The notes below the pieces were generated by a model. That model made no database searches. It saw nothing but the letters and a program-made list of their open reading frames with translations, and was not told the DNA's origin. The position numbers were made by a program, and so were the translations under genes. This document shows positions 45,034 through 54,145 of a stretch of 64,000 nt of DNA, in pieces. The DNA is from Bacillota bacterium (lineage in GTDB: Bacteria > Bacillota > UBA4882 > UBA8346). Numbering within the stretch: the stretch's first letter is position 1; each line of letters begins with the position of its first letter. The stretch lies in the NCBI GenBank assembly GCA_023392595.1, contig JAEVYU010000012.1:186001-250000 (forward strand), given 5' to 3'.

Positions 45034-45865
45034 CGGAAACTCCTTTTTGAATACGGAAAGAAAAAAGCAAATCAATATAATAGCCTTCAAATATCACCGA
45101 AAACTTCCAGTTCAGTTCGACCGAAGAAGTGGCTGCATAGTCCAACCGTATATCTCCGGATGATCGCGTTATAATTGGTACGTCCAAACCGCCGTCACCA
45201 TTGACAAAAACCCGTAGAGCCACATCTCCTTCTTTCCCTTCTTTCAGAGCATCCGGAGGATAGATTGGCATGGGCCCCTGAACCGTCACCATGGCTTTGC
45301 CCGTTCCAAAACTTTGCGGTTTATGACGATTTGGATTTTCTGAATCGGGCGCCTCTTCGACATTCTCGCCGAGGGCGCTTGGGACGCCATGATTTTCCAA
45401 GGGATAGGAAGCTGGTGCTTGTTTTTTAGGCGGGATAGCGGTTTCTTTTGAAAATTTTTGGGTTTGGGTCTCGATTTTTCGTTTTCCGTCACCAGGGGTT
45501 TGATTTTCCGACTTTCCCTTTAAATGGCCGGAAACCGCAATTGGTTCTTGTTTAGACACTACACCGGCGTTTTCCGGAGATTGATGCGAATGGATATTGG
45601 GTTTTACTTCAGTTTTTCCTTGATTGGGCTGTCTGCTTTCCGGGTTTTTGAGCGTTAGGGGTTGATCGATCTTATCTTGGGGGTACGAAAGAATTCCCTT
45701 CGTGGGAGTTCCAGAGGATACTTCTATCAAATCGACAGGAAATGTTTCTAACTGGGACGTTTCCGAAGCCAAAAGCCCCGGCAAATAAATCATCAATAAA
45801 AAAAAATGAACTGTTAACGAAACAATTCCAGCTATTAAATAATTTTTTTGTTCCGTAAAATTCAT
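45002..45865 (-). CDS. TonB-like energy transducer
   Basis: The 287-residue product has an N-terminal membrane anchor (LIAGIVSLTVHFFLLMIYL, with the 'SLxVH' Ser-His typical of TonB), a long Pro/Lys/Gln-rich spacer (about residues 50-195) and a C-terminal TonB domain: MPIYPPDALKEGKEGDVALR, VNGDGGLDVPIITRSSGDIR, then LDYAATSSVELNWKF. TonB links inner-membrane proton flow (through ExbB/ExbD, not in the window) to outer-membrane transporters. In a spore former this implies an outer membrane. Residues after NWKFSV are longer than usual and end KFLKSKTRS. GAGGTGA precedes the ATG. Confidence 0.85.
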   Translation of the reverse strand: MNFTEQKNYLIAGIVSLTVHFFLLMIYLPGLLASETSQLETFPVDLIEVSSGTPTKGILSYPQDKIDQPLTLKNPESRQPNQGKTEVKPNIHSHQSPENAGVVSKQEPIAVSGHLKGKSENQTPGDGKRKIETQTQKFSKETAIPPKKQAPASYPLENHGVPSALGENVEEAPDSENPNRHKPQSFGTGKAMVTVQGPMPIYPPDALKEGKEGDVALRVFVNGDGGLDVPIITRSSGDIRLDYAATSSVELNWKFSVIFEGYYIDLLFSFRIQKGVSVKFLKSKTRS

Positions 45866-45986
45866 TCTACACTCTTCACCTCAAATAGGTTAACGCGACT
45901 GGAACGAAACCGACAGAAAAGCCGTATAGACATGAACGTCTTCAATTTCTAATTTTAACAAAGTTTTATTTCCGGAAAAAATATTG

Positions 45987-46017
45987 CCCCGGTCCGCGTT
46001 TTTAAGGAGAACCGGGG
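45987..46017 (-). terminator. Terminator-like hairpin after the Pal-domain gene
   Basis: CCCCGGT (45987-45993) pairs with ACCGGGG (46011-46017). On the minus strand a CAATATTTTTT tract follows a few bases later. It is 19 bases past the stop of the lipoprotein gene. Confidence 0.6.
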
Positions 46018-46035
46018 TCTACTAAGCAGTTTAAG

Positions 46036-47058
46036 TTATTTTATCGTCTCTGTCAACACTTGGTCCCCGGAAAGCTTGGTATCCCACATCAAAATGTCCA
46101 CCCGCCGGTTATAACTATGGGAAGCTTCGTCATGGCCGGTTTTTAACGGGTGATCCTTGCCATAAGCATAGACAACGAAATGATCCCCGGCAATGCCTTT
46201 CCCGGTCAAGTATTTTTTCACTGCGGCTGCACGCTGCGCCGATAGATCGATATTATAGTCCCGGCTTCCACGTTCATCAGCATGAGCGCCTAAAATAACG
46301 TAAAGATCGGGATTGCCTTTTAAAATTGCCAGGTTATCCGTTAAAGCCTTTGCTTGCTCGTCCCGGATTACCGATTTGTCGAAATCAAAAAAGATTGACG
46401 ATAACTGTTTATTGAATGAACCTTTATCCTGGGGCGCTGCCACCGGAGCTTCCGGGGTTGGAGTCGCCGTTGTTTCCGGAGCCGCAGTAGCTGCGGGAGT
46501 CTCTGTCGCAGCCGCCTTCCCCCAAGTGCTCAATAAGTCGACCATTGCAGCCTGCTTGTTATCCCGGGCAATTTGCAAGGCCGTTTTGCCGTTGCGGTCA
46601 GCAGCATTTAAATCCGCGCCGTTTTCCAGGAGGAGCTTGGCGATTTCAAGATAGCCCTTTTCTGCCGCATACATCAATGCAGTTCTTCCATTATTATCGG
46701 CGATATTTGGGTCGGCTCCGTTTTTCAGAAGGATTTGGGCAACTTCAAGATGACCTCTTTCTGCGGCGTATATTAACGCTGTTTTACCGTCTTGATCTTT
46801 GGCATTAACTTCCGCGCCTTTATCTATCAGTAACTTAACGATATCAGCATGTCCCAAGTAGGAAGCCAACATCAGCAGCGATTTCCCGTCTTCGGTTTTT
46901 AAGTTCGGACTTACGCCCTTGTCGAGTAAGCTTTGTACTTTGGCCGTGTCTCCATTAGCGACCGCAGTAGCTATCGCTTTTTCATTGTTGGAACACCCGG
47001 CTAAAAAGACCATCATGATAATTCCCAGAACCACCAGCAACTTGTAAAAGGGTTTCAT
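46036..47058 (-). CDS. Lipoprotein with ankyrin repeats and OmpA/Pal domain
   Basis: The 340-residue product has a lipoprotein signal (LVVLGIIMMVFLAGCSNNE, Cys in LAGC). About five ankyrin repeats follow (residues 25-190), e.g. DGKTALIYAAERGHLEVAQI and NGRTALMYAAEKGYLEIAKL. A low-complexity Ala/Thr/Pro linker (about 185-212) leads to an OmpA/Pal domain with FFDFDKSVIRDEQAKAL, the DAP-binding HADERGSRDYNIDLSAQRA and NRRVDI. Pal lipoproteins anchor the outer membrane to peptidoglycan; the ankyrin part would bind a protein partner. A consensus promoter at 47147-47175 serves it. Confidence 0.9.
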   Translation of the reverse strand: MKPFYKLLVVLGIIMMVFLAGCSNNEKAIATAVANGDTAKVQSLLDKGVSPNLKTEDGKSLLMLASYLGHADIVKLLIDKGAEVNAKDQDGKTALIYAAERGHLEVAQILLKNGADPNIADNNGRTALMYAAEKGYLEIAKLLLENGADLNAADRNGKTALQIARDNKQAAMVDLLSTWGKAAATETPAATAAPETTATPTPEAPVAAPQDKGSFNKQLSSIFFDFDKSVIRDEQAKALTDNLAILKGNPDLYVILGAHADERGSRDYNIDLSAQRAAAVKKYLTGKGIAGDHFVVYAYGKDHPLKTGHDEASHSYNRRVDILMWDTKLSGDQVLTETIK

Positions 47059-47146
47059 AATTTTTCTCCCACCTTTTCCTAAAATTGTTTTAATTTAAAA
47101 CTTGCCCCAACAAAAAATGCATATATCCTTACTTTAACACATTTTT

Positions 47147-47175
47147 ATTATATTTACTTTTTGACATTCTGTCAA
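47147..47175 (-). promoter_or_regulatory. Consensus sigma-A promoter of the ankyrin-Pal gene
   Basis: Minus strand: TTGACA (47175-47170), 17 bases, TATAAT (47152-47147), both perfect hexamers. The -35 region is also a palindrome, TTGACATTCTGTCAA at 47161-47175, which might bind a dimeric regulator. The start codon is 89 bases downstream of the -10. Confidence 0.85.
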
Positions 47176-47241
47176 TAAGTAGACCGTTATTCTCTGGAAT
47201 AAAATCGCCATTATCCGCCTTTCCGTAATTTTGGAATATTA

Positions 47242-47275
47242 GAAAACGCCTTTACAACCTTATGTAGGCGTTTTT
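47242..47275 (-). terminator. Intrinsic terminator, either direction
   Basis: AAAACGCCT (47243-47251) pairs with AGGCGTTTT (47266-47274), with T-runs on both sides. It lies between the SDR stop and the Pal-domain promoter, so on the minus strand it ends the SDR transcript. Confidence 0.8.
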
Positions 47276-47326
47276 ACTAATTTATCCGTCATTATTTACT
47301 GTCCAAACCAATACATGATTCATTCC

Positions 47327-48226
47327 TTACGACTCGACAATGACTCCACCATTAACATGAATGGTTTGGCCCGACACATACCTGGAATCGCTGGATGCCA
47401 GGTAAACATAAGCCGGTGCCAGTTCAAAAGGCTGGCCCGCCCGCTTCATCGGAGTATCAAGTCCGAATTTACCGACTTTTTCAATGGAATAACTTGAAAC
47501 AATCAAGGGAGTCCAGATAGGACCCGGGGCAACAGCATTGACACGGATTCCTTTGCTTTCCAATGATAATGATAATGAGCGTGTAAAAGAAACCACTGCT
47601 CCTTTAGTAGAAGAGTAGTCGATCAAATCAGACTGACCCTGGTATGCCGTAATCGAAGCAGTATTAATGATTGCCGATCCCAGTTTCAAATGGGGTAAAG
47701 CCGCCTTGGCCATATAGAAATAAGAAAAAATGTTGGTCTTGAAGGTATTCTCAAGTTGTTCCTCGGAAATATCCATAATACTGGCTTGAGGAAATTGGAC
47801 CCCGGCATTGTTTACCAAAATATCAAGCCGGCAAAAGCTGCGGATCACTTTGGCCACGACTTCCCGGTTAAAGTGCGGTTCCCGCAGATCTCCCTCTATC
47901 GCCAGACAGTGTCCGCCGATTTGTTCAATATATTTCTTGGTTTCGGCTGCATCTTCCCGTTCATATAAATAAACGATGGCAACTGCCGCACCTTCTTTTG
48001 CAAATGCAACGGAAACAGCCCGCCCGATTCCACTATCTCCACCGCTAACAATGGCCACCCTGCCCTCCAGCTTCCCGCTGCCCCGATAACCTTCATAATC
48101 GAAAATCGGCCGGGGATTCATTAGATATTCCAATCCTGGTTGCTGGTCCTGATGTTGAGGTGGAAAAGCAACCGGTGTGTCTTTACAACTCCGCTCATGA
48201 CCAAAATAAGGATATACCGGATACAA
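47327..48226 (-). CDS. Short-chain dehydrogenase/reductase, YhdF/YhxC-like
   Basis: About 299 residues from a TTG at 48226, which lies 8 bases after AAAGGAG; the longer frame to 48265 has no such site. An N-terminal extension (PPQHQDQQPGLEYLMNPRPI) is characteristic of the YhdF/YhxC stress-related SDR group. The Rossmann motif is VSGGDSGIGRAVS (TGxxxGxG type), NNAG is present in ILVNNAGVQFP, and the catalytic Tyr and Lys are in YSSTKGAVV. NAD(P)-dependent oxidoreductase, substrate unknown. In Bacillus the homologues are general stress proteins; that role is only suggested. Confidence 0.92.
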   Translation of the reverse strand: MYPVYPYFGHERSCKDTPVAFPPQHQDQQPGLEYLMNPRPIFDYEGYRGSGKLEGRVAIVSGGDSGIGRAVSVAFAKEGAAVAIVYLYEREDAAETKKYIEQIGGHCLAIEGDLREPHFNREVVAKVIRSFCRLDILVNNAGVQFPQASIMDISEEQLENTFKTNIFSYFYMAKAALPHLKLGSAIINTASITAYQGQSDLIDYSSTKGAVVSFTRSLSLSLESKGIRVNAVAPGPIWTPLIVSSYSIEKVGKFGLDTPMKRAGQPFELAPAYVYLASSDSRYVSGQTIHVNGGVIVES

Positions 48227-48690
48227 GTCGCTCACTCCTTTCTGGCAACAATCACCGAAGCTCAATTAATACCGAACCGTCCAACCAAATTATGGGTGAT
48301 TGTTTATAAGTAATATATGTCTATGAAATATCGGCTGTGAGTCCTTGCCATCCGGATGTTTACTAAGATCAATGCGACTCCCCTTCGCCTATCCCATATC
48401 CATTCCGGAATTCCTGCGCAAATTCCTCCGCCGGTACCAAAACCTGGAATTTAATGTTGAAGGCGACCTCCTTGGATAATTATGACTCGGACCTAGGCGA
48501 AATACCCCAATTAAGACTCATATAATATCCTATCGAGCTACCAAAAATCTTTTAAAGCGGGCTCTCCTCTCATCGGAAAAAGTAACGTGATGTCAAGGAA
48601 TTCAACTCTCCTTGACCAAGATTTTCACTCCGTCACTCCTTCCGGAATCGGGAAGGGGTGACAGTACTATATCTTAAGGAGGCAAAGGCA
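48227..48690. other. Gene-free leader with two hairpins before the ferritin-like gene
   Basis: No supported gene. TCAAGGA (48593-48599) pairs with TCCTTGA (48609-48615), and GTCACTCCTT (48632-48641) pairs with AAGGGGTGAC (48653-48662) with a G-T wobble. The second hairpin ends 29 bases before the ATG at 48691, directly upstream of TTAAGGAGG. They may be leader structures that modulate the downstream gene. No promoter is clear. Confidence 0.5.
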
Positions 48691-49125
48691 ATGAATTTTT
48701 ATACCTATGAGAGTATGGCTCCGGAATACCGCGACGCCCTCGAGACTGATATTGAAAAGGCCATCAATGGGGAATATAGCGCAATTGCTTGTTATCAGAA
48801 ATTAGTCAAGGCGGCTTCTTCCGATGAAGAAAAAAAAGTTATCGGAGAAATCCGCGAAGATGAGATCAAACATTTCCGGGAATTTAGCCAAATTTATTTC
48901 GCCATGACCGGGAGAAGTTATCGGCCCAGGATTACTGAGGAATGCCCTGCTGATTACCGTGAAGGCCTGCGGGCAGCCTTTAAAGACGAGCAGGAGACCG
49001 TGGATTTTTATATGGAGATAGCCGATAAAGCCGATGATCCATTTATTGCCGAACGGTTTCGTCGCGCAGCATCAGACGAGCAACACCATGCGGTATGGTT
49101 TTCTTTTTTCTATTATAATATCTAA
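48691..49125 (+). CDS. Ferritin-like/rubrerythrin-type di-iron protein
   Basis: The 144-residue product starts MNFYTYESMAPEYRDALETD after a perfect TTAAGGAGG. It is a four-helix bundle whose metal ligands are visible: Glu in AINGEYSAIACYQ, ExxH in REDEIKHFREF, Glu in KDEQETVDFYMEIA and ExxH-type DEQHHAVWF. That is the rubrerythrin-domain layout without the C-terminal rubredoxin iron site. Such proteins reduce peroxide or handle iron; which one applies here is unclear. Cytoplasmic. Confidence 0.88.
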   Translation: MNFYTYESMAPEYRDALETDIEKAINGEYSAIACYQKLVKAASSDEEKKVIGEIREDEIKHFREFSQIYFAMTGRSYRPRITEECPADYREGLRAAFKDEQETVDFYMEIADKADDPFIAERFRRAASDEQHHAVWFSFFYYNI

Positions 49126-49269
49126 TAACCCATGGTGGTAAAAACCAGCCCATCAAATATCCGTTTGGAAAAATGAAAATCTATGAAGCCGGTTACTTTT
49201 GCTTGATACATAATATGTTATAATAAAAATGGGCTTGATTTTATATTCTATATTTTATGGAGCAACTTG

Positions 49270-50292
49270 ATGATCACTTCTCATATCGCTTTAGGCTTAA
49301 TTTTCGGGATTTGTTCCGGTGTACTTTCCGGTTCTTACGGTGTGGGTATGAAAAAAATTAAGGGCTGGAATTGGGAAAATACTTGGTTGACTTATTCTTT
49401 TTGGGCCCTGCTGGTCTTCCCTTTTGTTTTAGCATTGGCCACAGTACCTGATTTTTGGAATATTCTCGGTTTAGTACCCTTGAGGATTCTTGGACTGATT
49501 TTCATGCTGGGAGCCGGTTGGGGGTTAGCGAATATTGGTTTCGGGATTGGCCTCCGCGAAATTGGGATTGCTCTTACTTCCGTTATTGTCATCGGTATCG
49601 GGAATGTCTTGGGTACCATCTCTCCGCTTGTCATTTATCATCGTGAAAGTCTATGGAAGCCGGTGGGAATATGCATTATTTGCGGGGCAATCCTATCGGT
49701 TCTTGGTATTATCTTAAGTTCTATGGAATCCAGGATCTCTCCAGAAAAGAAAACCAAATCACTGGTAGGAAGAATTGCTCATCATAAAGTAATCTTGATC
49801 TGCGTCTGTGCCGGTATTCTTGGTATATTTTTCAATTTCGCTTTAATTGTGGGAAAACCCTTAGCGAATTTGGCAATTTTACACGGAGCCAAGTTGCAAA
49901 ATGCCTCCAATGTTACCTGGTGTATTACCCTTTTGGGAGGATTTACAGTATCCGCAATTTATTGCTCCATTCTACTGATAAAAAACCAAACCCTTCAATT
50001 TTTCAGGGCTAAAAAATCGGTGGTCAATTGCTCTTTCACCGCTCTGATGGGACTCATCTGGTTCGGCGGGACAACTCTTTACGGAATATCCGTTCTTTAT
50101 TTCGGTAAATTCGGACCATCCATCGGCTGGCCCATATTTCAAAGCGTTCAGATCCTGGCCGCCAATGTCCTGGGCATTATTACCGGTGAATGGAATCATT
50201 TGGACAAAATGACATTGTATACACGCCTGGCGGGAATTGTTTTGCTGGTAAGCGGAATCATTATCACCAGCGCTGCCGGGAATTTAGCCTAA
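49270..50292 (+). CDS. RhaT-like L-rhamnose/proton symporter family transporter
   Basis: The product of about 340 residues starts MITSHIALGLIFGICSGVLS (ATG at 49270, with TGGAG at 8 bases) and has ten hydrophobic helices typical of RhaT/DMT-fold permeases. Family text includes SGVLSGSYGVGMKKIKGWNW and WENTWLTYSFWALLVFP near the N-terminus. RhaT imports L-rhamnose with H+. No rhamnose catabolic gene is adjacent and divergent RhaT relatives move other sugars, so the substrate is open. TGTTATAAT (extended -10) lies upstream. Confidence 0.88.
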   Translation: MITSHIALGLIFGICSGVLSGSYGVGMKKIKGWNWENTWLTYSFWALLVFPFVLALATVPDFWNILGLVPLRILGLIFMLGAGWGLANIGFGIGLREIGIALTSVIVIGIGNVLGTISPLVIYHRESLWKPVGICIICGAILSVLGIILSSMESRISPEKKTKSLVGRIAHHKVILICVCAGILGIFFNFALIVGKPLANLAILHGAKLQNASNVTWCITLLGGFTVSAIYCSILLIKNQTLQFFRAKKSVVNCSFTALMGLIWFGGTTLYGISVLYFGKFGPSIGWPIFQSVQILAANVLGIITGEWNHLDKMTLYTRLAGIVLLVSGIIITSAAGNLA

Positions 50293-50381
50293 AATTGAAC
50301 TCTTCCCGGCCAACTCATGAAAACTCCCGTTACCTTTATGGCTCTTGGGCTAAATCAATTCACCCAAAAAAGAGCACACTC

Positions 50382-52214
50382 TCACTTTTCTCCCATATTC
50401 CGCTTTAAAAAAACCTCCATGGCTCGATAGAAATCAAAGCGATTCTCCTGATTATGAAAACCATGGCCTTCATTTTCCTTGATCAGATATTCCACTTTCA
50501 CTCCCCGCTTGCGGAGAGCTTCCACGATCTGGTTGGCTTCATTGATATTCACCCTGGGATCTTGGGCGCCCTGGACTACCAAAAGCGGGACTTGAATTTT
50601 ATCGGCATGGAAAACCGGTGAAGCATCACGAAGGAGCTCCTGATCCTTTTCCGGGTTTCCCACCATCATATAAAACCGTTCAAGGGTAGGTTTCCAATAA
50701 GGGGGGATTGTGTTCATAAAGGTAAAAAGATTGGATACACCGCAATAGTCGACCCCGCAGACATATAAGTCCGGTGTGAAGGTTAAACCGGCCAGAGTAG
50801 CATATCCCCCGTAACTTCCGCCGTAAATGGCAATCTTCTCCCGATTGGCAATTCCTTGTTTAATCACCCAGCTCACACCGTCACTGATATCATCTTGCAT
50901 TTTCCGCCCCCACTGTTTGAACGAAGCTTCCCAAAACTTCCGCCCATATCCGGTGGAACCCCGGAAATTGATTTGGAGTACCGCGAAACCCCGGTTTGCC
51001 AAAAATTGAGCTTCGGCATTAAAACCCCAATTATCCCTGGACCAAGGTCCGCCATGGGGATTGACCACGACCGGCAAATTTTTTGCTCCCATGCCGCGGG
51101 GCAAGGTAATATACCCATGAATCAAGAGGCCGTCCCGGGACATATAAACAATCGGTTTCATCTCACCCATTAGCTTTTCCGGGAGCCAGGGACTGATGGC
51201 TCCCAAATGGATCATTTGATCACGGACAGCATCGTATAAATAATAATTACCCCTGGAACGATCACTATATTGCCGCAAGATATATAAATCTTCATTTTTA
51301 CTATGATCCACCATTGCTATCTCATCCTGGGGCAAATGAAGGCGGATTTTATTAAAAATTTGTTCCGTATAGAAATCTAAGAATTTGAGTTTAGGTTTCC
51401 AAGTGGTATAGGTGACGTAGGTCAATACTTTACGTTTCCGGGAGTAATGTAAATTGGATACATCAGCCTCAGGCTCTTCGAAAATCAAAGATATCTCCCG
51501 GCCCGTGGCAGGATCCAATTCCACAATCGCCGTTTTATCCCGGTTCATATTGGATGCCGCATAAACTGTCCTGTCATTCCATGCAAAAAACAAAGGATTA
51601 ACAGTCACCTGAAAACTGGTGGTCAATACCGGCTGAAAGGACTGGTCCTCATTTTCCCGGTATAACAGGATATTATTTGTACCGTCGTAAGCCACTGCGA
51701 TGCGAACTCTGCCCTGATGGTCCGTTAACCATCCCTCAATGTTGCCGGGATTTTCGGCCACCATTTTTAATTCCCCGCTGAAGACATTGAGGCGGTAGAC
51801 GTCAAATATTTGACGATTCCGCTGATTGAGGCCGATAATTATTGCATTTTCCTGTTCTTCCAAATCGTCATAGATTTCAGCCCGGACTCCGGGAAATGGC
51901 GTCAAATCTCTCAGGTTCTTCCCATTCCAATCAACGGCAACGATATGAAAATTCTCGTCCCCATTAAAATCTTTGCGATAAATGATCCGGTGGTTCCCTT
52001 TCCAAAAATAACCTGCAATATCCCGCTTGGTTTCGGAAGTGACCCGCTCGGTCACCCCGGTATAAAGTTTTTGTACAAAAACATTCATCCGGTTTTGATA
52101 AGGACTCAAAAAAGAGAGTTGGGTTCCATCGGGAGATATTTGATAACTACTTTTATCGGGATTTCTGAAAAAATCCTCCAGCGGAATTTCTCCCTTTGAT
52201 AATGACTGGTTCAT
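50382..52214 (-). CDS. S9-family serine peptidase (prolyl oligopeptidase type)
   Basis: The 610-residue product has a beta-propeller N-terminal part (residues 1-350, with repeats such as GTQLSFLSPYQNRMNVFV) and a C-terminal alpha/beta-hydrolase peptidase domain. The catalytic Ser is in IYGGSYGGYATLAG, the Asp in VVQGAQDPRVN and the His in NEGHGFHNQENR. NPHGGPWSRDNW forms the oxyanion region. It should cleave short peptides, acylaminoacyl- or dipeptidyl-peptidase like. No signal peptide, so cytoplasmic. AAGGATATG start context. Confidence 0.94.
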   Translation of the reverse strand: MNQSLSKGEIPLEDFFRNPDKSSYQISPDGTQLSFLSPYQNRMNVFVQKLYTGVTERVTSETKRDIAGYFWKGNHRIIYRKDFNGDENFHIVAVDWNGKNLRDLTPFPGVRAEIYDDLEEQENAIIIGLNQRNRQIFDVYRLNVFSGELKMVAENPGNIEGWLTDHQGRVRIAVAYDGTNNILLYRENEDQSFQPVLTTSFQVTVNPLFFAWNDRTVYAASNMNRDKTAIVELDPATGREISLIFEEPEADVSNLHYSRKRKVLTYVTYTTWKPKLKFLDFYTEQIFNKIRLHLPQDEIAMVDHSKNEDLYILRQYSDRSRGNYYLYDAVRDQMIHLGAISPWLPEKLMGEMKPIVYMSRDGLLIHGYITLPRGMGAKNLPVVVNPHGGPWSRDNWGFNAEAQFLANRGFAVLQINFRGSTGYGRKFWEASFKQWGRKMQDDISDGVSWVIKQGIANREKIAIYGGSYGGYATLAGLTFTPDLYVCGVDYCGVSNLFTFMNTIPPYWKPTLERFYMMVGNPEKDQELLRDASPVFHADKIQVPLLVVQGAQDPRVNINEANQIVEALRKRGVKVEYLIKENEGHGFHNQENRFDFYRAMEVFLKRNMGEK

Positions 52215-52327
52215 ATCCTTGCCCCCTATCGGTGTGCCTGCTCGTTTTTAAAAAAATTATCATAGCCGTATATATTTTATTAAAAAAATAGATGATGATG
52301 ACCAGAAAAGTTAAAGAAGGTATAATA

Positions 52328-53281
52328 ATGAGAATCCGCCTGGGTTATGTCGCTATCGCATTGCGCTTAGAAAATTGTTCACCTTCGAAAACCGTCACTT
52401 TGAAAAACATCAACCGGATTGAAGGATATTCCAATCAAATTAACCGGCTGATCCGGATCGCCCATGAAAATTTAGAAAGTACTTTACGGATTCTTAAAGC
52501 CAATGCTTACGATGATATTCAGGTTTACCGTTTTACATCGAGACTCGTTCCGCTATGTACCCACCCTCAGTTTCACGGGTGGGATTACGCCGCTGACTTA
52601 AAAGATGCCTTTGAGGAAATCGGCTCCTTTGTCAAAAAGCATCAAATGCGGGTCAGTCTTCACCCGGATCATTTTACTTTGTTAAACAGTCCTCACCCTG
52701 AGGTTCAAAAAGCTTCCCGGATTGACTTGGAATACCACTCGAGAATGATCGAGGCCATGAAGTTGGGAGAAGAGGTCAAGTTAGTCATGCATGCAGGCGG
52801 GAAATATGAGGACAAGAAATTGGCCTTAACCAGGTTCAAAACCCAATTCAAGGAACTCCCGGCTGGAATTCGAAACCGGATTGTCATTGAAAATGATGAC
52901 CGGTGTTACAATGCTGCAGAAGTACTCCATTTGGCCCAGGAACTCTCGATCCCGATGGTTCTGGATATCCACCATCACCAAATCCTCAATCAGGGAGAAG
53001 AGATTTCGGAGCTAATGCCGGAAATTTTTCTTACCTGGAAAGGAGCCCTTCCTAAAATTCATATCTCCAGTCCCAAAGGGCCGGATGATCCGCGCGCCCA
53101 TGCCGACTTTATCGAGGTAGAGAGGGCTATGGATTTTTTGAACATTGCCCGCTCCGGCGGACAAGATTTCGATCTGATGATTGAGGCCAAACAAAAAGAC
53201 CTAGCTCTTTTTAAGCTAGGCAAAGATTTGGCGGCTCATGAATATCAGCTTAAAAATAAGGGAGAAATCGAACTAAACTGA
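52328..53281 (+). CDS. uvsE: UV DNA damage endonuclease UvsE
   Basis: The 317-residue product starts MRIRLGYVAIALRLENCSPS, the standard UvsE beginning (GYVxxALxxxNCSPS), after GAAGGTATAATA. TIM-barrel metal ligands are visible: RVSLHPDHFTLLNSP, VMHAGGKYEDK, IENDDRCY, VLDIHHHQ and HADFIEVE. UvsE nicks DNA 5' to UV photoproducts and abasic sites, and in Bacillus it protects germinating spores. It converges with the MBL gene. Complete length. Confidence 0.95.
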   Translation: MRIRLGYVAIALRLENCSPSKTVTLKNINRIEGYSNQINRLIRIAHENLESTLRILKANAYDDIQVYRFTSRLVPLCTHPQFHGWDYAADLKDAFEEIGSFVKKHQMRVSLHPDHFTLLNSPHPEVQKASRIDLEYHSRMIEAMKLGEEVKLVMHAGGKYEDKKLALTRFKTQFKELPAGIRNRIVIENDDRCYNAAEVLHLAQELSIPMVLDIHHHQILNQGEEISELMPEIFLTWKGALPKIHISSPKGPDDPRAHADFIEVERAMDFLNIARSGGQDFDLMIEAKQKDLALFKLGKDLAAHEYQLKNKGEIELN

Positions 53282-53313
53282 ATCCATTACCCTTCTCACG
53301 GATACTGATGCAT

Positions 53314-54069
53314 TCAAATACCGGCCCCAGCAAGTTCCGCAATACGTCCCCGGATATCGCCTCGATATAAACCGCCATGATAACTGATAATTGCCTCAAT
53401 GTCATACTGGGTCAATTTTAATAAAGATTGTATAGCCAGTTTCATGTCAAAAGTATGTTGCGGATTAGGCCCTACAAGGTTCCCTTCAACAACATTGAGA
53501 GCATCGCCGGCAATCAATGTCCGGCTCTTCTTTAAAAACAAACAGATGTGCCCTGGAGTATGGCCTGGCGTATGGATTACAACGATTCCCCCAGCGTACG
53601 GCAATTCTTCTCCATCCAGCACTGCTTTATCAACCGGTGCTTTGGGGAAATTCTTATCCATCCATTGCATAATTTTCCTTTGAGGTTCCGGCATGGCATC
53701 GATTTGGGCAAAACGCTCCGGAGTCAGTTTAATAGCACGTTTCTCACCTTGAATATAAGGTTTCTCCTCTTGATGACAAATCACTTCGATTTTATTGCCG
53801 GAGCTTTCTAAAATACCCGGCAAACTTCCGATATGATCAATATCTTGGTGGGTAAGAATAATGCGGGTGATAGCTTTCACAGATGCAACGGCTTTATCCA
53901 TTGCCTCGCTCAACTTGGACAATTGCCCCGGAAAACCGGTATCTACCAAAATCAATTCCTGATCATCCCGGATAATCGTTGGGTAGATTACACTTGTTCC
54001 GGACATCATATTCATTTCAACTTCCAACATCTCGACTTGATTATCGATCCTCATTTGGATTCCAACCAA
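53314..54069 (-). CDS. MBL-fold metallo-hydrolase
   Basis: About 251 residues with the metal site LTHQDIDHIGS (HxxxDH: His-x-Asp-x-Asp-His type), further His in HTPGHTPGHICLFL and Asp in LIAGDALN, and His in IISYHGGLYRGD. The fold acts on thioesters, lactones or phosphodiesters; the exact substrate is not visible. The first convincing ATG is internal (MRIDNQVEML). A TTG at 54069 is used here, but the only good Shine-Dalgarno (GAAGGAGG) lies five bases before an in-frame CTG at 54084, which could be a rare start codon. Confidence 0.9.
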   Translation of the reverse strand: MVGIQMRIDNQVEMLEVEMNMMSGTSVIYPTIIRDDQELILVDTGFPGQLSKLSEAMDKAVASVKAITRIILTHQDIDHIGSLPGILESSGNKIEVICHQEEKPYIQGEKRAIKLTPERFAQIDAMPEPQRKIMQWMDKNFPKAPVDKAVLDGEELPYAGGIVVIHTPGHTPGHICLFLKKSRTLIAGDALNVVEGNLVGPNPQHTFDMKLAIQSLLKLTQYDIEAIISYHGGLYRGDIRGRIAELAGAGI

Positions 54070-54145
54070 AACCGTAAGCTTCAGTTTTTCCTCCTTCGAT
54101 GTTATTTTACTTCTTTATGAAGAGCTTCTGCGGTAGTTTGATTTA

